Below are positions 6,780-16,600 of a stretch of 35,048 nucleotides of DNA, piece by piece. Each line of letters opens with the position of its first letter. Positions within the stretch are counted from its first letter, which is position 1. Origin of the DNA: a virus; IMG/VR virus record IMGVR_UViG_3300025098_000147, positions 1-35,048 of that record, one strand, 5' to 3'. The translations under genes and the position numbers were made by a program. The notes below the pieces were generated by a model, which saw nothing but the letters and a program-made list of their open reading frames with translations, did not search any database and was not told the origin of the DNA.

Positions 6780-8308
6780 AAATCGAAAAGACTATACTAG
6801 GCCCTCCAGGATGTGGCAAGACACAAACAAATTCTAATCTTATTCAAGGATATATTAAAGAAGGTATAGAACCACAGCGTATAGCCTGTGTATCTTTTAG
6901 TAAGAAAGCCGCAAGGGAAAGTAAAGAACGTGTCTGCAATGATTGGAACATACTAGATGAAGACCTACCTTATTTCCGTACGTTACATTCTATGGCGTTT
7001 GGTTCTTTAGGTTTTAAAACTACAGATGTATTGCGCGGCAAAGATATGAAAGAAATAGGTTATAAGGTTGGTTTAGATTTTGCGGGTAAGTCTACGGGTA
7101 AAGATACAGAAAGTGATTTTGAATGGATAGGTAATCAAAAAGGCGACGAGTATTTAAAGATTTATCAGTTGTCCAGGAGCCGTTTAAAATCGTTGGAAGA
7201 AGTTTTTCAGGAAGAAGGGAATTACAATTTAATTTATTCTGAGTTAACGCGTCTGGTAGAAGCGTATGAAAATTATAAAAAAGTCAAGGGAAAAGTTGAC
7301 TTTACGGATATGATAGAACGGTTTATTGCAGAAGACCAATGTCCAGATATAGAAGCTTTAATAGTAGATGAAGCGCAAGACTTATCAACATTGCAGTGGA
7401 AAATGATTGATACTATTAGACAATCTCCTAACATACAGATATTTACCGGTGACGATGATCAGGCAATCATGAACTTTCAAGGAGCGGACGTACAGGCTTT
7501 TCTATCGGCAACCAAAGAAAAAGAAGTTTTAAATCAATCGTATCGTATTCCTGAAACCGTATGGGAACAAGCACAGCAGATAGTCACACGAATTGATGAT
7601 CGCGCTCCTAAAGAATGGCATCCTAAAAAAGAAAAGGGTTCTATCTTTTATCATAACTCATTAGAAGAAGTTCCTATCGAAACAGGAGAATGGACTATAT
7701 TGGCTTCTACCAATAGGTTGTTAGATCGGTATGCTTTGCAATTGCGGGAAGAAGGTTGGATCTACAGTAGACATGACCACCCTAGTATTCCAAGAAAATT
7801 GTATGATGCTATCTTATCGTGGGAATCTTTGTCGAAGGGCGAAGAGATTAGCGTAAGTCAGGTAAGAAACATATACGATCACATGAATGCTAATGAAGGA
7901 TTTAAAAAAGGATTTGGTGGCAGGTCTAAAAAGTTTTTAGAATTGCCTGCAGACAGTTTAATACGCATGGATTATCTCAGAGATCATCTAGGGTTATTGG
8001 TTGATGGATCTAAACGATGGCATCAGGTGTTGGGTAAGGTTGGTTTAAACACACAAAATTATTTGTTAAACGCTTTAAAACGGGGCGACAATGTAAAAAG
8101 CCCTAGGATTAAATTAAGCACTATACACTCTATGAAGGGTGGAGAAAGTGATAATATTCTGCTAATCTCAGATATATCGTATGCGGCCTCTAAAGAAATG
8201 ATAACGAGACCATCAACTTTACACCGCATGTTTTATGTAGGAGTAACACGAACTAAAGAAAATTTGCACATTATGCAACCAGAAACAGAAAGGTACTATG
8301 AGTTATGA
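6776..8308 (+). CDS. UvrD/PcrA-like superfamily 1 DNA helicase
   Basis: A 510-residue SF1A helicase. Walker A is GPPGCGKT (9-16), motif Ia lies in CVSFSKKAA (38-46), Walker B is VDEAQD (197-202), motif III GDDDQAI (225-231), motif IV LNQSYRIP (252-259), and near the C-terminus come LSTIHSMKGGE and FYVGVTRTKENL. It is shorter than cellular UvrD (about 720 residues), consistent with reduced 1B/2B insertions. It probably unwinds DNA 3' to 5' at the phage fork, since no DnaB-like helicase is seen. The start is TTG at 6776, overlapping the primase stop as TTGA with GAGGA upstream, which suggests coupled translation. Confidence 0.93.
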   Translation: MKIEKTILGPPGCGKTQTNSNLIQGYIKEGIEPQRIACVSFSKKAARESKERVCNDWNILDEDLPYFRTLHSMAFGSLGFKTTDVLRGKDMKEIGYKVGLDFAGKSTGKDTESDFEWIGNQKGDEYLKIYQLSRSRLKSLEEVFQEEGNYNLIYSELTRLVEAYENYKKVKGKVDFTDMIERFIAEDQCPDIEALIVDEAQDLSTLQWKMIDTIRQSPNIQIFTGDDDQAIMNFQGADVQAFLSATKEKEVLNQSYRIPETVWEQAQQIVTRIDDRAPKEWHPKKEKGSIFYHNSLEEVPIETGEWTILASTNRLLDRYALQLREEGWIYSRHDHPSIPRKLYDAILSWESLSKGEEISVSQVRNIYDHMNANEGFKKGFGGRSKKFLELPADSLIRMDYLRDHLGLLVDGSKRWHQVLGKVGLNTQNYLLNALKRGDNVKSPRIKLSTIHSMKGGESDNILLISDISYAASKEMITRPSTLHRMFYVGVTRTKENLHIMQPETERYYEL

Positions 8309-8520
8309 CGGTATGGAACAAAGGGGGAGAACACTACAAAGGTTTTAAAATACAACCCTCACAATTTATCAACGCTAACAATTTACCTTTTGCGGAAGGA
8401 AACATTATTAAATATATTTGTCGACATCCTAAGAAAGGCAGAAAGGAAGATATATTAAAAGCAATCCATTATTGCGAAATGATACTCGAACGCGATTATG
8501 GAAGCCAAGATAATGTATGA
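8305..8520 (+). CDS. DUF3310 family protein (T7 gp1.7-type domain)
   Basis: A 71-residue protein with the signature HYKGFKIQPSQFI, then FAEGNIIKYICRH, then DILKAIHYCEMIL, which I recognise as DUF3310. In T7 the same domain is part of gp1.7, a nucleotide kinase; here only the small domain is present, so kinase activity should not be assumed. It overlaps the helicase stop as ATGA and its own end overlaps the polymerase gene, placing it among the replication proteins. Confidence 0.85.
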   Translation: MTVWNKGGEHYKGFKIQPSQFINANNLPFAEGNIIKYICRHPKKGRKEDILKAIHYCEMILERDYGSQDNV

Positions 8521-10441
8521 GCAGGATTTATTTAATGAACCTACATGGGTTCCTCCAATTGAATTACCAGATTTATCTAAAGAAACTATTATTGCTATTG
8601 ATGTAGAAACTTGTGATCCTAACTTATTAACACTAGGTCCAGGATGGTCCAGGAACGATGGGCGGTTGATAGGGATTGCTGTAGCGTCTTCTAAGTGGTA
8701 CGGCTATTTACCTTTTGGTCATGAAGGCGGTGGTAATATGTCTAAGAAGATGGTGGTAACATGGTTACAAGATCAACTTAAACATGGCATGTCTGTAGTC
8801 TTTCATAATGCGCAATATGATTTAGGATGGTTACGAACCGTAGGAATAACTGTGCCGGGTAAGATATTAGACACTATGATTGCCGCGCCATTATTAGATG
8901 AAAACAGATTTTCGTATTCTCTTAATGCTTTAGGAGCAACGTATCTGGGCGAAAAGAAAAAAGAAGATGAGCTGCGGATGGCGGCAAGTCAGCATGGTGT
9001 GGACGCTAAAAAAGATATGTGGAAGTTACCGGCTTCTCGAGTTGCGGCTTATGCAGAGACAGATGCGCGGTTAACTTTACAGTTGTGGAACGTACTGCGA
9101 CGTAAATTAGCTGAAGAAAATTGCGGTAAAATTTTAGAAATGGAATTAAATTTACTTCCTATTATATTTGAAATGCGCGTAAAGGGTATCCGGGTAGATC
9201 TGGATAAAGCAGCAGAAACTAAAAAGTATTTGCAGGATAAAGAAAATATTTTATTATTAGAAGTTAAGAAAGAAACGGGAGTGGACATTGAGCCGTGGAC
9301 AGCTACTTCTTTAGCATCAGCCTTTGACAAGTTAAACTTAACATACGAACGAACAGCTAAATCAGATGCACCAAGTTTTACAAAACATTTTTTAAAAACA
9401 CACAAGCATCCAATTGCTAAAAAGATATTAGAAATAAGAGAGTACAACAAGGCGAACACTACTTTTGTTGAGACTATTTTGCAACACCAATATAAAGGAC
9501 GTATCCACTGTGAGTTTAACCAATTAAGATCTGGAGATGGTGGAACCGTAACGGGTAGGTTTTCTTCAAGTCATCCTAATCTTCAACAAGTCCCTGCTCG
9601 ACACCCAGAGATTAAAGAATTGATTAGAGGTTTGTTTGTACCAGAAGAAGGATGTAAATGGGGAAGTTTTGATTACAGTGCACAAGAGCCCAGGTGGTTA
9701 ATGCATTACGCCTCATTAACACCAGAAACAAAAGACAACGTTAGAGTACAAGAGATTGTAAAATCTTACCAGAGTGATGATTTGGACTTTCACCAAATGG
9801 TAGCCGACATTGCGGGAGTAGAACGTAACTTAGCCAAGACCATTAACTTAGGGATCATGTATGGCATGGGCATTGGTAAGTTGGCGGGTATTCTTGGAGA
9901 TATTCCCTTTGATGAAGCTAAAGCATTACGGAATGATTACGATGAGAAGGTTCCTTTTATACGAGAAATGGCCGCGGCAGTAATGGCTGTAGCTACGCGT
10001 AAAGGTGAGATTAGAACGTTGATGGGTCGTAAATGTCGTTTTCCTATGCGAGAACCTAAAGGGTTTGGAGGATTTAAAAAAGTTATTCATATGGATAAAC
10101 TTGAAGAGGAATGGGAAAACATACAAGACACACCATTAGAAGAACGCGATAAAGATTGGCGCAAGAAAAACCCTATCAACTATCAGGTGGCTTTTACTTA
10201 TAAAGCTCTTAATCGTTTGATTCAGGCATCTTCAGCTGATCAGACTAAAAGGGCTATGTTGAATTGTTATGAAAAAGGTTACCTGCCTATGTTAACCGTT
10301 CATGATGAACTTTGTTTTTCTGTTAGACATGATGACAACATAAAAGACATTAAAGAAACAATGGAGAATTGCTTTCCGGAATTAAAAATTCCTTCACGTA
10401 TAGATGTAGGAATCGGTGAAAATTGGGGTAAAGCTAAGTAG
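8513..10441 (+). CDS. polA: DNA polymerase, family A, with 3'-5' exonuclease domain
   Basis: 642 residues from the preferred start. The exonuclease domain shows AIDVET (Asp30, Glu32), FHNAQYDLGWL (Asp103) and YAETD (Tyr180, Asp184), so proofreading looks intact. Polymerase motif A is FDYSAQEPRW (Asp387), motif B is RNLAKTINLGIMYGMG (Arg438, Lys442, Leu446, Tyr450) and motif C is LTVHDELCF (His597, Asp598, Glu599). There is no 5' nuclease domain, as usual for phage PolA. The residue matching Phe762 of E. coli Pol I is Leu446. I chose ATG 8513 because GGAAG precedes it and the protein then opens MYEQDLF like relatives; ATG 8498 would add five residues. Confidence 0.96.
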   Translation: MYEQDLFNEPTWVPPIELPDLSKETIIAIDVETCDPNLLTLGPGWSRNDGRLIGIAVASSKWYGYLPFGHEGGGNMSKKMVVTWLQDQLKHGMSVVFHNAQYDLGWLRTVGITVPGKILDTMIAAPLLDENRFSYSLNALGATYLGEKKKEDELRMAASQHGVDAKKDMWKLPASRVAAYAETDARLTLQLWNVLRRKLAEENCGKILEMELNLLPIIFEMRVKGIRVDLDKAAETKKYLQDKENILLLEVKKETGVDIEPWTATSLASAFDKLNLTYERTAKSDAPSFTKHFLKTHKHPIAKKILEIREYNKANTTFVETILQHQYKGRIHCEFNQLRSGDGGTVTGRFSSSHPNLQQVPARHPEIKELIRGLFVPEEGCKWGSFDYSAQEPRWLMHYASLTPETKDNVRVQEIVKSYQSDDLDFHQMVADIAGVERNLAKTINLGIMYGMGIGKLAGILGDIPFDEAKALRNDYDEKVPFIREMAAAVMAVATRKGEIRTLMGRKCRFPMREPKGFGGFKKVIHMDKLEEEWENIQDTPLEERDKDWRKKNPINYQVAFTYKALNRLIQASSADQTKRAMLNCYEKGYLPMLTVHDELCFSVRHDDNIKDIKETMENCFPELKIPSRIDVGIGENWGKAK

Positions 10442-10443
10442 AA

Positions 10444-10465
10444 GAGCGCGAGATGGGTCGCGCTC
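10444..10465. terminator. Stem-loop between convergent modules
   Basis: A perfect 7-base stem GAGCGCG/CGCGCTC with an 8-base loop lies 3 bases after the polymerase stop and 32 bases before the end of the leftward lysis gene. It is placed for a bidirectional terminator, but neither side has a proper U-run, so termination may be weak or factor-dependent. Nothing else was seen in the 56-base gap. Confidence 0.45.
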
Positions 10466-10497
10466 ACAACTAAGGTAACTCAAGTATAAACACAATT

Positions 10498-11133
10498 TTA
10501 TTGTCCTGCAAGAGGATTATTAAGAGCACGTTCAAGAAGTTTAATAATTCTATCTTCAAGTTCTTTTAGTTTGACATCTATAGCTTCATTACGTCTATTA
10601 GCATCAGATTCTATAGCCGTACGCTTACCGTCAAAGCGATCCTCAGCGTGCTGTATCAACGTTCTTACGTCGTTCTCTGCTGTACGTTGACTGCCTCGTA
10701 TTTCTTGTTCCGTGGTTCTCGATCTCTTATCCACGTTAGCTATAGCATCCATAACTTGATTTATATCCTTACGCAGTTCATTACGAATATCCCTAGCATC
10801 ACCTTGAGCCGCTTGCACAAGTTCTAATGCAGTTGATATTTCTGACTGTAACAACGTATTCATATTAGTAATTTCGTTTTCTATTTTAATTTCTAAACTT
10901 TCTATTTTTTCATTTGTCACATTAACCGTTGTATTAAAATCGCTTAATTGTTTTTGAAATCCACTTAAATCAGGAGCTGTGTAATTTGCTATCTTGTCTT
11001 CCATAGCAACCCATCGGGCATACCCTTCAAATCCTGCCCATATTGCTCCACCTATTGTACCTAGTAATGGGAATATCAATAATAGCTTACCCCCTTTTAC
11101 TTTAATTCCTTTGTATTCTACTTCATTACTCAT
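10498..11133 (-). CDS. Membrane-anchored coiled-coil protein, candidate lysis accessory
   Basis: 211 residues. A short N-terminus (MSNEVEYKGIKVKGGK) is followed by one membrane span at about 17-36 (LLLIFPLLGTIGGAIWAGF), then a long polar helical region (about 55-200) rich in Glu, Lys, Asp and Arg, predicted coiled coil. One N-terminal span with a coiled coil outside resembles inner-membrane spanins, but no partner outer-membrane lipoprotein was found, so spanin is only one option. It is the last leftward gene, behind lysozyme and two secreted proteins. AGGAG precedes the start, which overlaps the upstream gene by 8 bases. Similar proteins are familiar in marine phages without assigned function. 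Confidence 0.8.
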   Translation of the reverse strand: MSNEVEYKGIKVKGGKLLLIFPLLGTIGGAIWAGFEGYARWVAMEDKIANYTAPDLSGFQKQLSDFNTTVNVTNEKIESLEIKIENEITNMNTLLQSEISTALELVQAAQGDARDIRNELRKDINQVMDAIANVDKRSRTTEQEIRGSQRTAENDVRTLIQHAEDRFDGKRTAIESDANRRNEAIDVKLKELEDRIIKLLERALNNPLAGQ

Positions 11134-12709
11134 ATTGGGCTCCTAGCATTTTTTCAAAGACCAAGCTATCTCTCACGCCAAAATAATTTGCTAAAGGATC
11201 TTGTAACATAGTATTTGCATATATTTCTTTTGATTCATACCAGGTAGGTTGCACTTGTGTTGGCACTTGTTGATATGTTTTAATGTCTGCACCCAGAGCA
11301 TTAACCAATGCTAATGTTGTTAATTGTGCTACGGCATCATATTGACTATCAAAACTTTGCATAATCTCTTTAGCTTTTTCTTGTTTAGCTTCTTGTTTTT
11401 TTGTAGGCTTTTCATCTTCAGCTTTAGCTTCTTTAATTTCTTCTTTTGGTTCTTCTTTGGCCTCTATTTTTTCTTCAGTTTCTGTTTTTTCTGCTACTTC
11501 TTTCTCTTCGACAGGTTCTTCTGTTTTTTCTTCAACTATTTCTTTCGGTTCCTCTTTAGGCTCGTTTACAGGCTCGTCAGACGCTGTTGTTTCTGTGATA
11601 GGTTCTTCTTCCTTAACTTCCTCTACAGGTTCTCCTGGCTCATTTACAGGGGACGAAATTTCTTGAGAAGGGCTCTCAGGTTCAGTTTCGGGCTCAACTA
11701 CTACTATTTCAGGTTCAGGTTGTGATTCTACCTGGGTTGTTTCTGGTTGTGCTACTTCTACTATCATAACCTCTTGTATTTCTTCTGTAATAGTTTCAAC
11801 TGTTGCTACAGGTTCGCCAACATTTAATGTAGGTGTAAATCCAGCATCATCTATTGTTTGTATTTCTATAGGTGCAACAGTAGTAGTTAAATCTACATCA
11901 GGTAAATCTATAGTCATAATAGCTATCTCAGGTATTTCTGGTGTTACAGGTTCTGGATCTATTGCATTTGTAGTAACAACAGGGGTATTTAAAATATTAG
12001 TCGCTGTATTATTAATTTCTGTTTGTATAATTTGGTAAAATATTTCTTCTGTTATTTGTGTAGTTATATAGTTATAATTAACTAACAATTCTACATTATC
12101 AAAATAATAATTTTTAGCTCCTCCTACAGATACAAACAATTTATCCAATGCTCCTGCAAAATCATAGTTACCTGCATAATTGTAAGAAGTATTAGAATTA
12201 TGGTTGTTGTAAGCAAAATCTGTTTTATCAGTCCATAATAAAACATTGTCATTATAACCTTTTAATTCAAAATACATAGAAGAATTAGATTGTGAGTGCC
12301 AACCATCTAAATTCCAATTTAACGCTCCCCCATCTTCTATATGAAACTGTGATATATTTATATTTTGTTGAAACGTAGTTAATGTATTTGACGTGCCTTT
12401 AGCACACCTGCCACCACCACTAAACTGTGAAGGACAATTTAGCATACTAGCAGATCCGATTCCCCCCCAATCCTGATCCATATCTCCCTCGTACCTAGTG
12501 GCTACGATACCTGTATCTCCGTCTAATATATCGCCTGTTGTTTTATTTTCAATAGTTGTTGTTGTGGTTGTAGTTGTAGTAACTTCTAAATCACCTTGTA
12601 TTTCTGTTTCAGAAGTAGAAGTAGAAGTTGTGCTTTCATCTTGCATTTGAGCATTAGAGGAAAAGCAATATAAGTAAAACACTAAAAATACCCAAAGCAC
12701 TTTCATCAT
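11126..12709 (-). CDS. Secreted protein with long Glu/Pro/Lys-rich stalk (527 aa)
   Basis: A Sec signal peptide (residues 1-20, likely cut after SNA) is followed by a Ser/Thr-rich stretch with a run of nine Thr (44-52), a strand-rich, Asn/Tyr/Trp-rich domain (about 55-215) with Cys92 and Cys102, a Glu/Pro/Lys-rich low-complexity stalk (250-448), and a conserved-looking C-terminal domain (449-527, opening IMQSFDSQYDAVAQLTTLAL and ending in GAQYE). The stalk is analogous to the extended Pro/Glu/Lys linkers that span the periplasm in TonB-like proteins, but no TonB domain is visible. Similar secreted proteins beside lysozymes occur in marine phages. GAGGAG precedes ATG 12709, inside the previous gene. 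Function unknown; an envelope role is inferred. Confidence 0.8.
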   Translation of the reverse strand: MMKVLWVFLVFYLYCFSSNAQMQDESTTSTSTSETEIQGDLEVTTTTTTTTTIENKTTGDILDGDTGIVATRYEGDMDQDWGGIGSASMLNCPSQFSGGGRCAKGTSNTLTTFQQNINISQFHIEDGGALNWNLDGWHSQSNSSMYFELKGYNDNVLLWTDKTDFAYNNHNSNTSYNYAGNYDFAGALDKLFVSVGGAKNYYFDNVELLVNYNYITTQITEEIFYQIIQTEINNTATNILNTPVVTTNAIDPEPVTPEIPEIAIMTIDLPDVDLTTTVAPIEIQTIDDAGFTPTLNVGEPVATVETITEEIQEVMIVEVAQPETTQVESQPEPEIVVVEPETEPESPSQEISSPVNEPGEPVEEVKEEEPITETTASDEPVNEPKEEPKEIVEEKTEEPVEEKEVAEKTETEEKIEAKEEPKEEIKEAKAEDEKPTKKQEAKQEKAKEIMQSFDSQYDAVAQLTTLALVNALGADIKTYQQVPTQVQPTWYESKEIYANTMLQDPLANYFGVRDSLVFEKMLGAQYE

Positions 12710-13211
12710 TCACTAGCTCCTCTTCTTTAACATTTTCTTTTACCCATTTATCATAATCAGGTCTTTTATCTGGGTTTTCAGCCCAACCTTTTGCAGCTTC
12801 TAAACCAATTTTTCCATAATACGGACACGGTGTACCCGCCATTTCCATACTCGCAAACACCCTACTGTCCTGACACAACATAGCAACAGCACCAACTTTC
12901 ATACCCATAGCAAACAGTGCTCTCGATAATTTAAGTCTTTCACAATTTAAATCTCTTATAGAACCACCACCGGCTAAACCTAAGATTTGTGTTTGTAACG
13001 CAGCACTAGCAGCAAAACTACAAACATCTTGATTGTTAATAACTACACTAGGCGCAGAAGCGGTACCAGGAGTACGATCTACGGTCGTAGTTCCACTGAC
13101 CGTGGATGATGTAGAAGACACTGTGTTTGTCTGTGCATATCCGGTGCTACATAACGTAAGTAAAGCTAAAAAAATAGCTACAATTAATATTGCTAATAAT
13201 TTGTTCATCAT
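12654..13211 (-). CDS. Secreted Cys-containing protein with C-terminal membrane segment (185 aa)
   Basis: A signal peptide (residues 1-26, likely cut after GYA) precedes a Ser/Thr-rich linker and a domain with Cys64, Cys90, Cys113 and Cys129, enough for two disulphides in the periplasm. The motifs SIRDLNCERLKLSRALFAMG and AVAMLCQDSRVFASMEMAGT resemble a protein I associate with marine phages, of unknown role. The last 14 residues (ALGIFSVLLILLFL) form a short hydrophobic tail. The start overlaps the lysozyme stop as TAATG, and the last 56 bases also encode the next gene's signal peptide in another frame. It may form an envelope complex with that next protein. Confidence 0.8.
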   Translation of the reverse strand: MMNKLLAILIVAIFLALLTLCSTGYAQTNTVSSTSSTVSGTTTVDRTPGTASAPSVVINNQDVCSFAASAALQTQILGLAGGGSIRDLNCERLKLSRALFAMGMKVGAVAMLCQDSRVFASMEMAGTPCPYYGKIGLEAAKGWAENPDKRPDYDKWVKENVKEEELVNDESALGIFSVLLILLFL

Positions 13212-13681
13212 TACTCAACCCAAACTCCATATTCCATCAACTTAGCCAAACGTTCGCTTCGTGACTTTACTTGAGCTGCCCAAGCACTTGACCGCATTTG
13301 ATTGGAAGCTTCTACCCAGTTTTTATCTTGTAAAGCTTGAAACATTTTCGGCCATTTGTCAGGGTTAAATCGTGTTAATCCCATATTAAATAGCATATCT
13401 AATAAGACTGCCTGGCGTGTACTATCCAGTTCATTATAAATATCCCAGGATTTAGCTTCCTGTTCTACACGATCTATATCCGCATGTAACATGAACCGTG
13501 CTTCTTCTTCCGATATTCCTAAACCATCGCCTGCAACATTTCGACCAACGCCAATGGTCGGGTGTCCCTGGGCCACGTCCCCTTTACTAAGGTTTTTTCC
13601 TGTCGCATCATCGTACACTTTTAACTTCATACCTTCATGAAGGATTAACATATTAGCAAGTTTGGTGCGATCTATTGGCAT
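13211..13681 (-). CDS. Endolysin, T4-type lysozyme (GH24)
   Basis: 156 residues with the family motifs LHEGMKLKVYDD (14-25) and GHPTIGVGRN (39-48). Glu16, Asp25 and Thr42 match Glu11, Asp20 and Thr26 of T4 lysozyme, so the muramidase catalytic set is complete. The C-terminal helical part ends in the usual Trp/Arg-rich helices (SSAWAAQVKSRSERLAKLM). No signal peptide or membrane anchor is present, so export would need a holin; none is certain here. It lies just after the ejection-protein genes and before the secreted proteins, with TAATG overlaps on both sides. Confidence 0.95.
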   Translation of the reverse strand: MPIDRTKLANMLILHEGMKLKVYDDATGKNLSKGDVAQGHPTIGVGRNVAGDGLGISEEEARFMLHADIDRVEQEAKSWDIYNELDSTRQAVLLDMLFNMGLTRFNPDKWPKMFQALQDKNWVEASNQMRSSAWAAQVKSRSERLAKLMEYGVWVE

Positions 13682-16600
13682 TAGTTACGTAATCCTAAAA
13701 GTTTTTCTCGTTCTATTTGTCTTAAAAATTCTAAATTTGCTTTAGGGGTCGCCGCTCGATACATAGGAAAATCGGTTCCGCTATCTTGTTGTGTTACGTT
13801 TTCAACTATTGTTTCTGAAGCTGAAGGAACTCTTACCGAGTTTTCTTGAGGTGTATTTATTTGATTGGCTAATATACCTGCTGTTGTTGAAGCGTCTTTG
13901 GTTGCTTCTTGATATTGTTGAAGATAAAATTGTCTTACTATGGTGTTTATAGTTTGACGTAATTGTAAAGGCACTGATTCTTGAGCAACTTGAGACATAA
14001 GCCATCTATTATCTCCTACATCTACACCTAATTCTTTTGCTGTATTGTATATTCTTGCATTTGTACGAGGATTAGTTAAAAGTTTTAACACGCCTTTGCT
14101 ACGAAGAATACGAGGCATAATTACCATTGCAGCTGCACCAGCTGCAATAGGAATTAATCCTAAGCCACCTGTAAAAATAGCAGCAGCAACAGAACCTCCA
14201 ATAGCTGCGGCATAAGCTGCAGCTGCTAATCCTGCTTTTCCTACATAAGATTTTGTAGTTGCTCGCATAGCTTGTTGACCAAATAATTTTAAATCTTTAA
14301 CAAACCCTTTTCCTAACGCTTCATTGCCTTCACCAAATATTTCTATTAAACCTCTTTCGTTATTATTAATAGCTTTTAAAAGAGCATTTCCAAATTCAGC
14401 ATTTTGCAAAGTAGTAGTGTTAATTCCTTCTGGAAAAGCTTCATTAAATATTCTTTCCATTGCATTTTGTTTTATACCATTATTACCATTCATAACTTGA
14501 TCAAAAGTTGGCCTGTTTACATTAGCAGGTAATTTATCCCAAGCAGTTTTAAATTTTTTAAAATCTTGTGGACTTTTTAATAACTTTGTAACTAATTGAG
14601 GAACACTATCAATTTCTCCTGTAGCCATAGCTTTAGTTAAAGTATTTGAGGCTATTTGTTCAGAAGTAGCTACTTCTCTCTGTAATGTCTCTACTAATTC
14701 TCTAGCTGTTATTTGGTTAATATTACTAGCGTTTAAACTTCTTAATGCTTCTCTATCAGACAATAAAAAAGCATCGTCTTGTAAATTTCTTAATGCTTTA
14801 ACAGTGCCGGGTTTAAATAAAGTGTTTTGTAATTCAGGACCAAGAATCCTAAAAGCATTAAAAAATCCTACAGGATCTACAGCTGCTTTACTACTTGTTG
14901 TAACTAAAGTGTTTTGCACCCATTGGTTAGCAAGGTTTGCTACAAATGCTTCTTTTAGTAAAGGATCGCGAGTGTTTTGTTGGATCATGTTTTCTAACAT
15001 TGAAGCTTTATTAGAAGTTATGTTTACAAAAGCAGTGTCATCTTTTCTTCCTTGTTTAACCGCTTCAATTGCATATTTTTCAAAAGGTTGAATAAGTTTT
15101 TTATCAATACCAGATTCTTTTAATAAACTATTAAAACCAGCAGTGTCTCCTACTTCAGCTAAAGATTTTAAATCTTGTAATACACTTTTACTTAAATTAC
15201 GAACTGGGTTTGTTCCCACATCATCAGCAAAAGTAAGAGCATTTAAAAATTGTTTTAAATATAAAGGTTTTCCAGGCTGTATAAGAAGTTCTGCTACTTT
15301 ACTCATATCTACTGTGCCACCAGCATTAATATTAGCTTTTAAAGCTTCAATTTCCGGTTTAAGAAATACTTTAGCTCCATCAGCATAATATTTATTTGCA
15401 TCGCGCAACATTTGAAAACCTGCTTGTTCTGCATCAATAGTTTGATTGGTTACTCCAGCAGCACGTCTTGCACCGCCTCTAGAAGTTAATGTTTTAAATC
15501 CTTCTGTTTCTGCGCGTGTAAGAAGATTAGTTATTTCATCCGTAAACTCTTTAAGAAGAGGACCTGTGTTTGAAGAAATTTCTCTCACCGCTTCAGTGCT
15601 TTTTAAAGTTTGTAAATTATTACGCAACTCATTTAATTGAGAATAAGATAAATTTGTCTTAGGACCAAGAGTTTTTAGTTGTGCCTCTATAGATTTTATC
15701 TGAGCAGCTTTTTCTGCTGAAGGTCTTCCTACAGTTTTTAATCCTGATAATTGTAATGTTAAATCATCTATTTGTTGATTTTTATCTAAAATTCCTCTTA
15801 ATGTTTTCATAGTTTCTGAACCCATTACAGGTTTTTGAGCTTCTTTAAATAGTTGAGAGTCTAGTTTGTTAAATATACTTTTAAAAGAATCAAGAGGAAA
15901 CGTTACATTATCTAATCTATCAGAAGCATTTTTATACAGATCTCCTCCTCTTGATCTCCATAATCTTTCTACTTGGGAAAGATTATTTAATAAAACTTCA
16001 GCTTCTCCTGTAGAAAATTTTGCATTAGCTTTAGCATATTTTTCAATAATATCTGTTACTAAATCTATTTCTTTTGTTATTACGTTGTTTAATTCTTTAT
16101 TAGCTTGAATAACTGCTGTGTTAGGATCTTTCATTAATGTTTTAAGTTGTTTAGCTATCTCACCTACACTAGAGTCTATACTATCTTTTAATTCTGTTTC
16201 GCTAATTTGCCCTGCTTTAAATTTTTTAACTAATTCTCTAACATATTTAGTGTTTTGACGAAGAGCTGCATTATTAGGAAAAATAGCTTCAGCAATAGCT
16301 AATGTTCTATCAGCAAGCATTTTTCCTGTAGCATCGCCTAAAGTAGGACGTGCGCCTTCACCTATTTCTTTTTTTATTAAAGCACGTTGTTCTTCTAAAG
16401 CTATTTTTTCTGCCGTTGCACGTTCTAAAACAGTGCCTTTTTTTGCTGCCTCTTCTATTAGGTCATCTACGCGTTGTGTTTCGTATTTAGGTCCAGGGCC
16501 TTTAATTACTCTTCCTATAGCACTAAACACGGGACGTAAAATTAACTCCCCTGTTCCCATTATTACGCCTTCTATTAACATGTCTTTAACTACAGAATCA

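Noticed and set aside
11324-11725. Phe-rich open frame on the plus strand that looks like a multi-span membrane protein
   Set aside because: It is the mirror of the Glu/Lys/Pro-rich stalk of the 527-residue secreted protein; TTC/TTT codons are simply the complement of GAA/AAA. It has no ribosome binding site and no independent context.
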